Shown: positions 18,135-28,157, numbered from the stretch's first letter. The stretch is 64,000 bases of DNA from UBA12170 sp964293475 (GCA_964293475.1 CAXYYJ010000031.1:1-64000), one strand, 5' to 3'. The notes: generated by a model not told the origin, from the letters alone. Made by a program: numbers and translations.

Positions 18135-18163
18135 AATTCAATTCATTAAATGGTTGATAATCA

Positions 18164-19471
18164 CTAAGCATTCATATATAACTCGTCGGTCCATTTCAAT
18201 CGGTCGTCCTGACTAAACTGCCATGGAGCGCCGTTGTTTTCGATGTTTTGGAATATGGTATTCAATTCGCTGGGGGCAGCACTTTGTTCCATAACCAAAT
18301 AGCGACGCATATCGACAATGATACTTGGGTGATTGATATTCACCGGACATTCCTGAGCGCAGGCGTTGCAGGTAGTGCAAGCCCACAATTCTTCAGCGGT
18401 GATATAGTCGCCCAATAATGCTTTTTTGTCGTCAAAATCTTTCCCGTTTTTTATCAATCCGGCTCCTTTTTCTTCCATTCGGGTGCGGATATTCATGATG
18501 ATTTTGCGGGGAGAAAGTAATTTACCAGTGATATTGGCTGGACAAACAGAAGTACAACGACCACATTGTGTGCAGGTTAACGAGTCCATATAGTTTTTCC
18601 AGTTAACATCTTCAATGTCTTTCACTCCAAAGCGCTCCACTTCGCCACCATCGTCGGGTGCTCCGGAAAAGGCTGCATTGGGGTCGAGCATCAGTTTTAC
18701 TTCTTTGGTTATGGATTCCATATTATAAAGTTGTCCGAGTGGTTCCAATCTGCTGAGAAACACATTGGGAATGGACATATAAACGTGAAAATGCTTGGAG
18801 TAGGGGAGATAATTAGCAAAGAAAAAGATGAGTAGAATATGCGCCCACCAATTGATTTCGTGCCAGAGATGAACATCGGCATTGCCCACAAAACCAGCGA
18901 AAAACTGGCTAACTGGATAAACTCCAACTATTTCTTCACCTGCCAGAGTTTTTTCCGCCACATAGAAAGTATTCATCCCCAAAAGGCTTACCATGAGCAA
19001 GAGTATGATGGTGAGAGCCATATGAGCGTCGTTGTGTGCTTTATGCGACATTTCAACACCATCGAACCGCTTCACTTTCATCACCAAACGACGGTACAGA
19101 AAAACTAACATGGCAACAGCAATAAACAAAGCCATCACATCGCCCGAACCAACAACAAAACTATAAAATCCGCCTAAAATTCCCAGAAAACGGTCGGTAC
19201 CAAAAAGCCCGTCAATCACCATTTCCATGCTTCCCATGGTTATCACAAGAAAACCCCAGAAAACCAGAGCGTGTATAAGACCAATAACAGGGCGGCGCAG
19301 AATCTTATTCTGACCAAAGGCCACCTGCATCATCATGTTAAACCGCTTTCCATAATCTCCTATCGGAAGTGAGCGGGTCAGCTTAAAATACTGATAGTAT
19401 TTGTTTACCGAATAGGCAAAAATGCCCAAGGTGGCAAGCAACGAAACACTAAAGAGAATTTGCTTTATCAT
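18164..19471 (-). CDS. Membrane Fe-S electron-transfer protein (NarI/HdrE-like + two 4Fe-4S)
   Basis: About 435 residues from the ATG at 19471 (MIKQILFSVS), chosen because the in-frame start at 19525 adds an unconvincing leader. The N-terminal half has five or six membrane helices, resembling the cytochrome-b-like nitrate-reductase gamma fold, with conserved histidines (LIHALVFWGF, WHEINWWAHILL). The C-terminal half binds two [4Fe-4S] clusters: CTQCGRCTSVCP and CTTCNACAQECP. It should pass electrons between the quinone pool and the soluble CCG-domain subunit encoded next. In Bacteroidota this pair often accompanies electron-transfer flavoproteins, none of which is present in the window. Confidence 0.85.
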   Translation of the reverse strand: MIKQILFSVSLLATLGIFAYSVNKYYQYFKLTRSLPIGDYGKRFNMMMQVAFGQNKILRRPVIGLIHALVFWGFLVITMGSMEMVIDGLFGTDRFLGILGGFYSFVVGSGDVMALFIAVAMLVFLYRRLVMKVKRFDGVEMSHKAHNDAHMALTIILLLMVSLLGMNTFYVAEKTLAGEEIVGVYPVSQFFAGFVGNADVHLWHEINWWAHILLIFFFANYLPYSKHFHVYMSIPNVFLSRLEPLGQLYNMESITKEVKLMLDPNAAFSGAPDDGGEVERFGVKDIEDVNWKNYMDSLTCTQCGRCTSVCPANITGKLLSPRKIIMNIRTRMEEKGAGLIKNGKDFDDKKALLGDYITAEELWACTTCNACAQECPVNINHPSIIVDMRRYLVMEQSAAPSELNTIFQNIENNGAPWQFSQDDRLKWTDELYMNA

Positions 19472-19657
19472 AGGATGTTTTTTTGGTTGAAGTGACAATA
19501 TTATAAAAAAATACCATGCATGCATAGTAAATATTTTAAGTTTTTAAATTTTTACGGCTTATTTTGAAGCATTTTAAAGATGAAGTAACAGGTATTTCGA
19601 AGAATTGAAAGTCAATTGAATCAAAAACATAGTACTCGTTTTATAGTAAAATCTTAG

Positions 19658-19665
19658 TAATTTCG
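19658..19665 (+). promoter_or_regulatory. Putative -7 promoter element of rlmD
   Basis: TAATTTCG differs from the Bacteroidota TAnnTTTG consensus at one base and lies 19 bases before the rlmD ATG. The same variant occurs upstream of korD at 46889. Confidence 0.45.
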
Positions 19666-19684
19666 CGGCCTGATAAAATTTAAT

Positions 19685-21100
19685 ATGGGAAAAAAGAAAA
19701 GGCGCCGCGATTATCCGGTGATTGAGAACGTTGAGATGCAAAAAATTGCAGCGGAGGGAAAATCATTCGCCAAAGTAAATGAAAAGGCAGTTTTTGTCCC
19801 ATTTACTGTTCCCGGCGATGTGGTTGATGTAAAAATTACGGAGAGTCGCTCCTCTTTTATGGAAGGAAAAGCCATCAGATTTGAAAAATATTCTGACATG
19901 CGCATTGAACCCAAATGCGAGCATTTTGCCACCTGCGGTGGTTGCAAATGGCAGATGATTCCCTACGAAAAACAACTCGAAGCCAAGCAACAACAGGTTC
20001 TTGACAATTTTCAGCGGTTGGGAAATTTCGATTTCCCGGCGCACGAGCCCATCTTGGGAAGTCAAAAGCAATATTATTATCGCAATAAACTGGAGTTCAC
20101 TTTTTCCAAACGTATTTGGGTGACAGATTATTCGCGTGAGCTGGATTTTAAAGACCTGAATATGAATGGACTGGGCTTTCATATGCCCGGTATGTTCGAT
20201 AGAATTCTGAACATTGAAAATTGCTATCTGCAGGCTTCACCCTCCAACGAAATCCGTTTAGCCATTCGCGAATATGCCTGGAAAAACGATTTAACCTTCT
20301 ACGACCAGCGCGAGCAAACCGGATTTTTAAGAAATCTGATTATTCGCACAGCTTCCACAGGCGATTTAATGGTGATTCTGGTGGTGGGAGAACCCCAAAT
20401 GGATTTGTTAAACCCCATGCTCGATTATATTAAGGAAACCTTTCCGCAGATTACCTCGCTCATGTATGCCATCAACGAAAAGCTAAATACCATCATCACC
20501 GATTTGCCCATCTACACATACCACGGCAATATTTATCTGATGGAAGAAATGGAAGGTGTGAAGTTTAAAGTGGGGCCTGTCTCGTTTTATCAGACCAACA
20601 GTCCTCAGGCTTACGAGATGTACAAGCTGGCACGCGAATATGCTGATTTAAAGGGCGATGAGCTGGTTTATGACTTGTATACAGGAACTGGAACCATAGC
20701 AAATTTCATTGCCCGAAAGGCAAAGAAAGTAGTGGGAGTGGAGTATGTTCCCGAAGCCATTGACGACGCCCGGGTCAATTCGCAAATCAATGGAATCTCC
20801 AACACGGTTTTCTACGCCGGCGATTTAGCGAAGGTTCTTAACGAAGATTTTGTAACTGAAAATGGCCGTCCCGATGTGATTATTACCGATCCGCCACGAG
20901 CCGGAATGCACGAGAAAGTGGTTCAGCAAATGATAAAGGCTGCTCCTAAAAAAATTGTCTATATCAGCTGTAATCCAGCCACTCAGTCCCGCGATATCAC
21001 CTGGATGAAAGATTTCTACAAGGTAGTAAAGGTTCAGCCGGTGGATATGTTCCCCCAAACCCACCATGTGGAGAATATTGTGTTGTTGGAGCGGTTGTAA
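19685..21100 (+). CDS. rlmD: 23S rRNA (uracil-1939 C5)-methyltransferase, RlmD/RumA type
   Basis: A 471-residue SAM-dependent RNA m5U methyltransferase. A basic N-terminus (KKKRRR) precedes a TRAM domain (residues about 10-68). The [4Fe-4S] cluster cysteines C78, C84 and C87 lie in CEHFATCGGCKWQ. The SAM domain has DLYTGTGTIANFIA near 335, then DPPRAGMHEKV and the catalytic YISCNPAT near 425. The family methylates U1939 (or U747) of 23S rRNA, or tRNA U54; motif content cannot separate these with certainty, so the symbol follows the usual assignment. Confidence 0.88.
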   Translation: MGKKKRRRDYPVIENVEMQKIAAEGKSFAKVNEKAVFVPFTVPGDVVDVKITESRSSFMEGKAIRFEKYSDMRIEPKCEHFATCGGCKWQMIPYEKQLEAKQQQVLDNFQRLGNFDFPAHEPILGSQKQYYYRNKLEFTFSKRIWVTDYSRELDFKDLNMNGLGFHMPGMFDRILNIENCYLQASPSNEIRLAIREYAWKNDLTFYDQREQTGFLRNLIIRTASTGDLMVILVVGEPQMDLLNPMLDYIKETFPQITSLMYAINEKLNTIITDLPIYTYHGNIYLMEEMEGVKFKVGPVSFYQTNSPQAYEMYKLAREYADLKGDELVYDLYTGTGTIANFIARKAKKVVGVEYVPEAIDDARVNSQINGISNTVFYAGDLAKVLNEDFVTENGRPDVIITDPPRAGMHEKVVQQMIKAAPKKIVYISCNPATQSRDITWMKDFYKVVKVQPVDMFPQTHHVENIVLLERL

Positions 21101-21164
21101 ACCCGTTTTTTGTTTTTAACATATTTTAACAACCCTTTACTTGATTTGCCTTTAATAATGATTC

Positions 21165-21192
21165 TATTTTTGCGAGTGAATATTCACTCACA
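21165..21192 (+). promoter_or_regulatory. Promoter with palindromic TetR operator
   Basis: The -7 box TATTTTTG (21165-21172), with TTG at 21141-21143 as a possible -33 element, is followed immediately by the perfect 16-bp palindrome GAGTGAATATTCACTC (21174-21189). The outer TG/CA also pair. The palindrome covers the expected transcription start and lies 15 bases before the TetR gene, so autorepression of this gene and the efflux operon is likely. Confidence 0.8.
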
Positions 21193-21204
21193 TTAATTTG
21201 AATT

Positions 21205-21798
21205 ATGAAAGAAGATTTAACAGCCCGCCAGATTGAAATAGTAAACGCTTCACTTCAACTCATAAGCGAGAGTGGCATTCAATCGATGACCATAAAAAAT
21301 TTGGCTAAGCGTATTGGATTTGCTGAGTCAGCCGTTTACAGGCATTATGAAAACAAGATTCAGATTCTGATGGCCATATTGAATATGTTTAAGCAGAATT
21401 CCGATCAGTTTTTTGATGCCCAATTAAATAGCGACGATAATTCAATTGCTAAAATTGAGAGCCTGTTCACCAATCATTTCAATAAGTTTGCTCAGAATCC
21501 AGCCTTGGTTACCGTAATATTTTCGGAAGAGATTTTTAGAAACGAGGTCGAATTGTCCAACAGAGTTTCTGAAATAATGGATAAAAATATCAAGAGTCTG
21601 GAGGTCATTATTCAGCAAGGGCAAGCCAAAAACGAGATTAGATCCGACATAGAAAGTTTTGATTTGTCAACCATTATTTTAGGCTCCCTTCGCATGTTTG
21701 TGAAACAATGGCATATTTCAAATTTTAGTTTTGATTTGAATGAACGAGGCAGGCATTTTATTGAATCGATCAAGCTCCTTGTAAAACCACAGATTTAG
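21205..21798 (+). CDS. TetR/AcrR-family transcriptional regulator
   Basis: A 197-residue regulator. The N-terminal helix-turn-helix is clear: RQIEIVNASLQLISESGIQS, then MTIKNLAKRIGFAESAVYRHYENK. The C-terminal two-thirds is a helical ligand/dimer domain of undefined specificity. It is the first gene after the palindromic operator and is followed by a cupin gene and a complete tripartite RND efflux operon, so it most likely represses them until a pump substrate binds. Confidence 0.92.
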   Translation: MKEDLTARQIEIVNASLQLISESGIQSMTIKNLAKRIGFAESAVYRHYENKIQILMAILNMFKQNSDQFFDAQLNSDDNSIAKIESLFTNHFNKFAQNPALVTVIFSEEIFRNEVELSNRVSEIMDKNIKSLEVIIQQGQAKNEIRSDIESFDLSTIILGSLRMFVKQWHISNFSFDLNERGRHFIESIKLLVKPQI

Positions 21799-21841
21799 TT
21801 GCATTAAATTAAACATTGTTAAATTTATAATTATAGATCAC

Positions 21842-22180
21842 ATGAAAATTGTAGAAATCAGAAACATGGAAACAGTTCAAACGCCACATTCAGTGGATGT
21901 TAGAAAGCTGTACGATAAAGAATCGGCTCAGGTAATGCACATCACACTCCGCCCTGGCGAAAGTTTGAAACCCCATATAACTCCTGTAGATGTTTTTTTC
22001 TTTATTCTGGAAGGAGCTCCTCACGTTTTGGTTGGTGATGAGAAAATACAGGTTCATAACAATAGCCTCATCGAAAGTCCCAAAGACATCGTTCATTGCC
22101 TTTACAACGAGACATCAACTATTTGCCGCATCCTGGTAGTTAAGGCTCCTAAGCCACAAACCCAAGCCAGGCTTTTATAA
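21842..22180 (+). CDS. Small cupin-domain protein
   Basis: A 112-residue single-domain cupin. Motif 1 is seen as LRPGESLKPHITPVDVFFFILEG and motif 2 as SLIESPKDIVHCLYNETST, with histidines H41-H?, and H near 81 as possible metal ligands. No enzymatic activity can be assigned; small cupins of this kind often bind a metal or small molecule. It sits 43 bases after the TetR gene and 33 bases before tolC, so it is probably part of the efflux regulon. Confidence 0.8.
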   Translation: MKIVEIRNMETVQTPHSVDVRKLYDKESAQVMHITLRPGESLKPHITPVDVFFFILEGAPHVLVGDEKIQVHNNSLIESPKDIVHCLYNETSTICRILVVKAPKPQTQARLL

Positions 22181-22213
22181 ACAGTATTTATTAAAACAAA
22201 AAATTTTTACAAA

Positions 22214-23545
22214 ATGATGTTAGTGAATACTCACAAACTTACAAAATATCTATTAATTGGAATACTATTTCTAATGATGGATAAAAGCCATGCGCAGTCA
22301 TGGTCACTGGAACAGTGCATCGATACCGCCCAGAAATATAATAGAAATCTGGCCATGGTGAATAATTCCATGCTTTTATCTGCGGAAAAAGAGAAAGAAG
22401 CATTGTCAAACCTTCTACCAAAGATATTTATAACAGGTGATTATAAATATTTCTTTGATTTACCCTATCAACTTATGCCAATGACTGCTTTTGGAGGCCC
22501 GGAGGGTCAGTTTAAAGCAACACAATTTGGAGTCCCTCATAGCATCAATGCTGCCGTTCAGCTCAATATGCCGCTTTATAATCCGCAGATTTATGGTGCC
22601 ATCCGAACCAGTAAAATAGGCAATGAACTAGGGCTGCTGCAACTTAGAAAGACTGAAGAGCAAGTTTTTTATGAAGTATCAAACCTATATTATAACCTAC
22701 AGATATTAAATCATCAAATTTCGTTTATCGATGGTAATCTGTTGAACAATAGTAAATTGCTCGAAGGGCTGCGCCTTTTGAACCAACAGCTCATGATTCC
22801 CGGCACCGAGGTAGATAAAGTTGAATTGCAGAATGAAATGCTAAAAACACAAAAGGAGCTTGCACTGGCTCAACTAAATCAGGCAACCAATGCGCTTAAA
22901 TTTGTGATGGGAGTTTCTATTGGCAGGTCAATAGAAATACAAAGGGATTTAACTCCTTTTTTACCAAAGGAATACGATAAAAATTCCAATTCCGATTTCC
23001 TTATTGCCATGATTCAAAAGGATATTATTGAAAGTGACCTTAGAACTTTACAACAATCGCGGCTTCCTTCGGTAAATCTATACGGAAGTTATGGCCAATC
23101 TGGCTTTGGATATGATGAGGAACCCAATGAATTTCTCGATTTTTATCCAAATAGTTTTGCCGGCATCCAATTATCAATCCCCTTGTTTAATGGAATGGTA
23201 ACCTATAGAAAAATTAAACAAAAAAAGATTGAGCTGGCCAATAGTTCCATTCAGTTAAATATGGTGGAAGAACAAAACCATATGAATATTGAAAACGCCA
23301 TGCAACAACGTATGGTTTCGTATCGAACTCTCGATAATGCTCTGCAAAATATTGCATTGGCTCAAAAAATTTACGACCAAACCATTTTGCAGCAACAGGA
23401 AGGTATTGCTTCGGTTACAGAGGTAATTCTGGCCGATAATGCCATTTCGAGTGCTCAACAAAACTATCTTTCGGCTCTTGTCGATTATCTAAAGGCAGAT
23501 TTGGAGCTCAGAAAGTTAACAGGTAATATTTCAATAAATAAATAA
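22214..23545 (+). CDS. TolC-family outer-membrane efflux channel
   Basis: A 443-residue outer-membrane factor with a signal peptide (LLIGILFLMMDKSHAQ) and the two OEP-type repeats. Typical features are the WSLEQCIDTAQKYNRNLAM start, long alpha-helical coiled-coil stretches, and GIQLSIPLFNGMVTYRKIKQ (FNG motif) in the second half. It provides the outer-membrane duct of the RND pump encoded downstream. A near-copy of the TetR operator overlaps its 5' coding end. Two consecutive ATGs are present. Confidence 0.93.
   Translation: MMLVNTHKLTKYLLIGILFLMMDKSHAQSWSLEQCIDTAQKYNRNLAMVNNSMLLSAEKEKEALSNLLPKIFITGDYKYFFDLPYQLMPMTAFGGPEGQFKATQFGVPHSINAAVQLNMPLYNPQIYGAIRTSKIGNELGLLQLRKTEEQVFYEVSNLYYNLQILNHQISFIDGNLLNNSKLLEGLRLLNQQLMIPGTEVDKVELQNEMLKTQKELALAQLNQATNALKFVMGVSIGRSIEIQRDLTPFLPKEYDKNSNSDFLIAMIQKDIIESDLRTLQQSRLPSVNLYGSYGQSGFGYDEEPNEFLDFYPNSFAGIQLSIPLFNGMVTYRKIKQKKIELANSSIQLNMVEEQNHMNIENAMQQRMVSYRTLDNALQNIALAQKIYDQTILQQQEGIASVTEVILADNAISSAQQNYLSALVDYLKADLELRKLTGNISINK
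22223..22234 (+). promoter_or_regulatory. Possible second TetR operator inside the tolC start region
   Basis: GTGAATACTCAC matches 11 of 12 bases of the core of the palindrome upstream of the TetR gene (GTGAATATTCAC). It begins 9 bases after the tolC ATG. It may be a secondary binding site or coincidence. Confidence 0.35.
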
Positions 23546-23554
23546 AAAAATAAT

Positions 23555-24607
23555 ATGGCAAAAAGGATAATCCTTATAGTGGTTATAGCTATAATCGTTG
23601 TAGTTTCGGTTCTACAACTCAGGAACAATAAAACAAAAACCGAAGACAGAGTTTACCAGTTTAATAAAGAAACGCCCATTGCGGTTCAAACCATCACAAT
23701 CCGAAGCGAAAATGCAAATATTAGCAATAGTTTTAGCGGAATTTTTGAAGCAGACCGAGAGACCAAACTCAGCGCCGAGGTTCAGGGGAAAATAAACAAG
23801 GTTTTGGTTGATGTTGGAAATAAAGTGAGTAGGGGACAGGCGCTTGTTCAGCTCGATAACTCGTTGCTCCAATTGCAGTTGGAAGCAGTTGATGTTCAGA
23901 TAGAAGGGCTGGAAAAAGATGTGAAACGATATACTGTTCTCACAGATGCCGAGGCTATTCAAGGGGTGCAGTTGGAAAAGACGGAGCTTGCGCTCAAAGC
24001 ATCAAAGGTTCAAAAGGCCACCATTCAGGAACAAATAAACAAAACTACCATTCGCGCGGCCTTCGATGGCATTGTTACCGCCAAATTAGCCGAAGCCGGT
24101 GGATTTGCAGCGCCGGGACTTCCTCTGTTGCAAATTTCCGATTTATCGCAGATGAAATTTAATATCTCTGTTCCGGAGAAAAACTTATCGATATTCAATG
24201 AAGGTATGGTGTGCAATATAAAAGCCGATGCATTTGCCGATACCTTGTTTTTGGGTACTCTCAAGACCATCAATAGCAAAGCTAATTTTGGGAATACATT
24301 TTCTGTGCAATTTGAAGTGAAAAATCATAGGAAGTCAAAACTCATGGCTGGCATGTCGGGGATTCTAAACATCTCAGAAAGTGATGGTATTCGATCAATC
24401 ATTATCCCTTCTTCGGCCATTGTTGGAACTCATTTAAATCCTAAGGTTTACGTGGTTGTGGATGGTAAAGCAAAACTTCAGGAGATTCAGGTTTCGCAAC
24501 GATTTAGCAATAAGGTTGTGGTTTCGTCGGGAGTTAAAGAAGGCGATATAATTGTGACCAATGGGTTTATAAATGTTTATGATGGCGCCAATATAATATT
24601 GAAATAG
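23555..24607 (+). CDS. RND efflux periplasmic adaptor (membrane fusion) protein
   Basis: A 350-residue adaptor with an N-terminal anchor helix (IILIVVIAIIVVVSVLQL). The lipoyl/barrel-sandwich halves are GKINKVLVDVGNKVSRGQAL near residue 85 and TIRAAFDGIVTAKLAEAG near 170, separated by a short alpha-hairpin; beta-barrel and membrane-proximal domains follow. It links the inner-membrane RND pump to TolC. It starts 9 bases after tolC and ends 8 bases before the pump gene. Confidence 0.92.
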   Translation: MAKRIILIVVIAIIVVVSVLQLRNNKTKTEDRVYQFNKETPIAVQTITIRSENANISNSFSGIFEADRETKLSAEVQGKINKVLVDVGNKVSRGQALVQLDNSLLQLQLEAVDVQIEGLEKDVKRYTVLTDAEAIQGVQLEKTELALKASKVQKATIQEQINKTTIRAAFDGIVTAKLAEAGGFAAPGLPLLQISDLSQMKFNISVPEKNLSIFNEGMVCNIKADAFADTLFLGTLKTINSKANFGNTFSVQFEVKNHRKSKLMAGMSGILNISESDGIRSIIIPSSAIVGTHLNPKVYVVVDGKAKLQEIQVSQRFSNKVVVSSGVKEGDIIVTNGFINVYDGANIILK

Positions 24608-24615
24608 AAAAAGTT

Positions 24616-27600
24616 ATGAATATTACAGAAATAGCAATAAAAAGACCATCGCTCATTGTAGTTTTGTTCAGCGTATTTACCCTTTTGGGAATCATTGGGT
24701 ATTATAATCTCGGCTATGAATTACTTCCCGATTTTAATCAACCTGTTGTAGTTATTAAAACTGTTTATCCTGGTGCTGATCCTCAGGAAGTTGAAACTTC
24801 TGTATCCCGAAAAGTAGAAGATGCCCTTTCAAATCTTGAAGGTGTCGACTTTTTGGAAACCAAGAGTATGCCCAACGCATCTGTTATTGTGGCAAATTTG
24901 AAATATGCTGTGGATGTGGACAAAGCCATGCAGGATGCTCAACGATATATAGATAACATAAAGAAAGATTTACCTGCTGATATCGAAGGCCCCGTAATGA
25001 GTAAGGTTTCTCCCAACGATTTGCCAATAATTTCAATCAGTGCAACAAGTTCACTGTCGGAAACTGATTTTTATCAAAAAATGACTGATGAATATTTGCC
25101 TCAGATACAACAATTAAAAGGTGTGGCAGAAATAACACTTCTTGGAGGTGAAGAGCGGGAAATTCAGGTTAAAGTTGATCAAAATAAGCTTGTCTACTAC
25201 AAGGTATCGCTCAATCAGGTGGTTGATGCTGTAAATCGCTCTGGACTTGATTTGCCTGCTGGAAAAATCCAAACTAATACCGAGAATAATTCAGTACGAC
25301 TTATTGGAAAATTTAATTCTGTGGACGATATCCGAAATGTACAGGTCGCCATGCCAGCTCCCAATAGCCCTATCTATTTAAAAGATGTGGCTTCAGTGGT
25401 AGACGGAGTCAAGGAAATTAATTCAGTTAGCCGTTATAATGGAGACAATGGAATAGGTCTTTTATTAAAAAAACAAGGAGATGCTAATGCTGTTGAAGTA
25501 TCGAAACTGGTTCGCGAAAAACTCCTTGATATCGAGAATCAAAACAAGCAGCACCAGGTCAAATTCATTATTGCCGACGATTCTACCGATAAAACTATTG
25601 CAGCTGTAAATTCTGTTGTTTTCGATTTGTTTTTAGCAGTTATTCTGGTGTCACTGGTGATGCTGCTTTTCCTGCGGAGTTACAGAAATTCGCTCATTGT
25701 GCTCATTTCAATCCCCACATCTTTAGTCACTGCCTTTGCTGTGATGTGGCTTCTTGGCTACACTTTAAACTTAATGACACTTCTTGCTATGTCTCTGATT
25801 ATCGGTATTTTAGTTGATGATGCTATTGTGGTTTTAGAGAATATTCAGCGTCATTTAGATTTAGGAAAAGAGAAGCGTTTAGCGGCTCTCGAAGGCAGAA
25901 TGGAAATTGGCTATTCAGCTATATCAATAACTTTAGTTGATGTTGTGGTTTTTCTGCCAATATTATTTCTTCAGGTTTTTGTGGCAGATATGCTCAAGCA
26001 ATTCTCTATTGTTGTAATAACAAGTACTTTGACCAGTTTGCTGGTTGGTTTTACATTAACTCCCTGGTTGGCATCGCGAATTGGCAAAAAGGAAGACCTC
26101 AAACCCACGAACCTTATCAACAGATTTTTACTCTGGTTTGAGCATAAATTGCAGGCTTTCATTGAATGGTATGGGGAACAATTGAAATGGGTATTAAATC
26201 ATAAACTAGTTTTTACAGCGTTTGTTCTCTTTTTATTTGCTATTACCCTTGTCGTCATGAAACAAGGAATTATAGGAAAAGAAATGATGTCTACAGGGGA
26301 TCAGGGCAAGTTTAGGCTTAACCTGGAATTTGATAAGACTATTACTGTACAGCAGAACAATATTGTATCGAACAAGGTTGAGCAATTCATTCTGAATTTG
26401 GATGAAGTAGAATCACTATTTAGCAATGTTGCTGGCCCTAGTACAGGAATTGGTAGCTTAGGAGTGGCTGAGGCCAATAAGGCAGAATTTACCATTCAGC
26501 TTGTAAACGAAGACGAGAGGCAAATAAAAACCGAAGCCTTCATGAAAGAGCTTTTGAAGGAATTGAAGAGTGAGTACCCGGGTGTTAATTTTTCAATGGC
26601 TGTAGTTGCACTTCTGCCAAAAGGGGCTCCAATAAAGCTAACACTAAGTGGAGAATATTTAAATCTTGTTATGCAAACTGCAAAAGAATTAAAATCGGCT
26701 ATAGAGATGGTACCTGGGGCAGATAATGTTCAACTATCAGTTACTGAGGGTAGTCCAGAGTATAAGATAATACCAAATAAAGACGATATGCAAAGGCTTG
26801 GCCTCACAACAGCATGGGTGGGCACAAGTATCCGAAACGCTTTTACTGGGAACGACCAGTCTACAATTACCGAAAACGGAATTGAATATCCGGTAAGAAT
26901 TTTACTCGACGATTTCGACCGAAGGAATTATGACGATATCTGTCATATGACCATTCTAAATCCAACTAATGAAAAAGTGGAGATATTACAGTTTGCCAAT
27001 GTGGTACAGGATTACTCTCCTTCGCTTCTTGAGCGATACGACCGTCAATCCTCAGTAACCATAACGGCAGAATCGTTTGGGCGTCCTTCTGGAACAATGG
27101 CCGACGATGTAATTGCATATCTTGATGCCAAGCCATTGCCTACTGGAATTCAGATGAACTGGGGAGCTGATATCAAAACCCAAAACGAGAGTTTTGGAGC
27201 TTTAGGTTCAGTATTGATTCTTTCGTTCATTCTTATATATCTAATTATGGTGGCATTGTATGATAGTTATATCTATCCTTTTGTGGCACTTTTCGGAATT
27301 CCGGTTGCAGCAATTGGCGCTTTTCTGGCTCTCAATCTTTCATTGAACGATCTTACCCTTTTTGCTCAATTGGGGTTGATTATGCTGATGGGGTTAGTAA
27401 CCAAGAATGCAATCTTGATTGTTGACTTTACCAATCAGTTAAAAGCAGAGGGAAAACATTATAAAGAAGCTTTGGTTTTGGCAGGTAAAGAAAGACTTCG
27501 GCCTATTCTGATGACCACTTTGGCAATGGCCATTGGTATGCTTCCCATTGCTTTGGGTAAAGGAACAGCCAGCGAATGGAAAAATGGATTGGCTTGGGTA

Positions 27601-27711
27601 ATAATTGGCGGACTTATTTCATCGTTGATTTTAACTGTTTATCTGGTTCCTGTGGTTTATTACGTGGTTGATAGTGTTAAAGAACGATTTTCAAAGAAAA
27701 GCAGGGTATGA
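24616..27711 (+). CDS. RND-family efflux pump (AcrB-like permease)
   Basis: A 1031-residue inner-membrane transporter of the AcrB/MMPL superfamily, with twelve helices and two large periplasmic loops. Start ITEIAIKRPSLIVVLFSVF is typical. TM4 carries the proton-relay acids (IIGILVDDAIVVLENIQRH), and the second repeat has LGLIMLMGLVTKNAILIVDF. It belongs to the hydrophobe/amphiphile efflux type; the substrate is unknown. It is the core of the TetR-controlled operon and its stop overlaps the start of the next gene. Confidence 0.94.
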   Translation: MNITEIAIKRPSLIVVLFSVFTLLGIIGYYNLGYELLPDFNQPVVVIKTVYPGADPQEVETSVSRKVEDALSNLEGVDFLETKSMPNASVIVANLKYAVDVDKAMQDAQRYIDNIKKDLPADIEGPVMSKVSPNDLPIISISATSSLSETDFYQKMTDEYLPQIQQLKGVAEITLLGGEEREIQVKVDQNKLVYYKVSLNQVVDAVNRSGLDLPAGKIQTNTENNSVRLIGKFNSVDDIRNVQVAMPAPNSPIYLKDVASVVDGVKEINSVSRYNGDNGIGLLLKKQGDANAVEVSKLVREKLLDIENQNKQHQVKFIIADDSTDKTIAAVNSVVFDLFLAVILVSLVMLLFLRSYRNSLIVLISIPTSLVTAFAVMWLLGYTLNLMTLLAMSLIIGILVDDAIVVLENIQRHLDLGKEKRLAALEGRMEIGYSAISITLVDVVVFLPILFLQVFVADMLKQFSIVVITSTLTSLLVGFTLTPWLASRIGKKEDLKPTNLINRFLLWFEHKLQAFIEWYGEQLKWVLNHKLVFTAFVLFLFAITLVVMKQGIIGKEMMSTGDQGKFRLNLEFDKTITVQQNNIVSNKVEQFILNLDEVESLFSNVAGPSTGIGSLGVAEANKAEFTIQLVNEDERQIKTEAFMKELLKELKSEYPGVNFSMAVVALLPKGAPIKLTLSGEYLNLVMQTAKELKSAIEMVPGADNVQLSVTEGSPEYKIIPNKDDMQRLGLTTAWVGTSIRNAFTGNDQSTITENGIEYPVRILLDDFDRRNYDDICHMTILNPTNEKVEILQFANVVQDYSPSLLERYDRQSSVTITAESFGRPSGTMADDVIAYLDAKPLPTGIQMNWGADIKTQNESFGALGSVLILSFILIYLIMVALYDSYIYPFVALFGIPVAAIGAFLALNLSLNDLTLFAQLGLIMLMGLVTKNAILIVDFTNQLKAEGKHYKEALVLAGKERLRPILMTTLAMAIGMLPIALGKGTASEWKNGLAWVIIGGLISSLILTVYLVPVVYYVVDSVKERFSKKSRV

Positions 27712-28157
27712 TAAATAGCCTCCTTCTCATGATTAATCTTTTGTATCTGGTAGATAATCATCAAACAACCCGTAAAAATGATAATGCTCACAGCATTACT
27801 GTGAAAGTAGAAAACCTTCGCAACGCAAACGGGATTGTACAATTTGCACTTTATAACAACGATGTTTCTTTGCCCGACGAAAACTACGAACACTATTATA
27901 AAATTGGATCAGCCAAAATAATTGGCACAACTGCAATATGCACTTTCCAGGATTTGCCTTCGGGTCAATACGCCGTGAATATTCTTCATGACGAAAACTT
28001 AAATGGAAAGATTGATAAAGGTATTTTATTACCTGTTGAGGGGATTGGCTTTTCCAACTTTAAAACGATCAACTTGACTAAAAGACCCAGTTTTTCCAGG
28101 GCTTCCTTTTGGTTGACATGTGATACCGAAATAGATATTATCATGCTATATTTATGA
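27708..28157 (+). CDS. DUF2141 domain protein
   Basis: A 149-residue protein whose DUF2141 domain is recognisable: VKVENLRNANGIVQFALYN, LPSGQYAVNILHDENLNGKI and GILLPVEGIGFSN. The N-terminus is hydrophobic and probably an export signal. The start ATG overlaps the pump stop (ATGA), so it is translationally coupled to the efflux operon. The family is of unknown function and is usually periplasmic. Confidence 0.85.
   Translation: MINSLLLMINLLYLVDNHQTTRKNDNAHSITVKVENLRNANGIVQFALYNNDVSLPDENYEHYYKIGSAKIIGTTAICTFQDLPSGQYAVNILHDENLNGKIDKGILLPVEGIGFSNFKTINLTKRPSFSRASFWLTCDTEIDIIMLYL

Noticed and set aside
25884..25895. CTCTCGAAGGC in the RND pump, similar to the GIY-YIG hairpin arm
   Set aside because: It encodes conserved pump residues (ALEGRMEI) and has no second arm.
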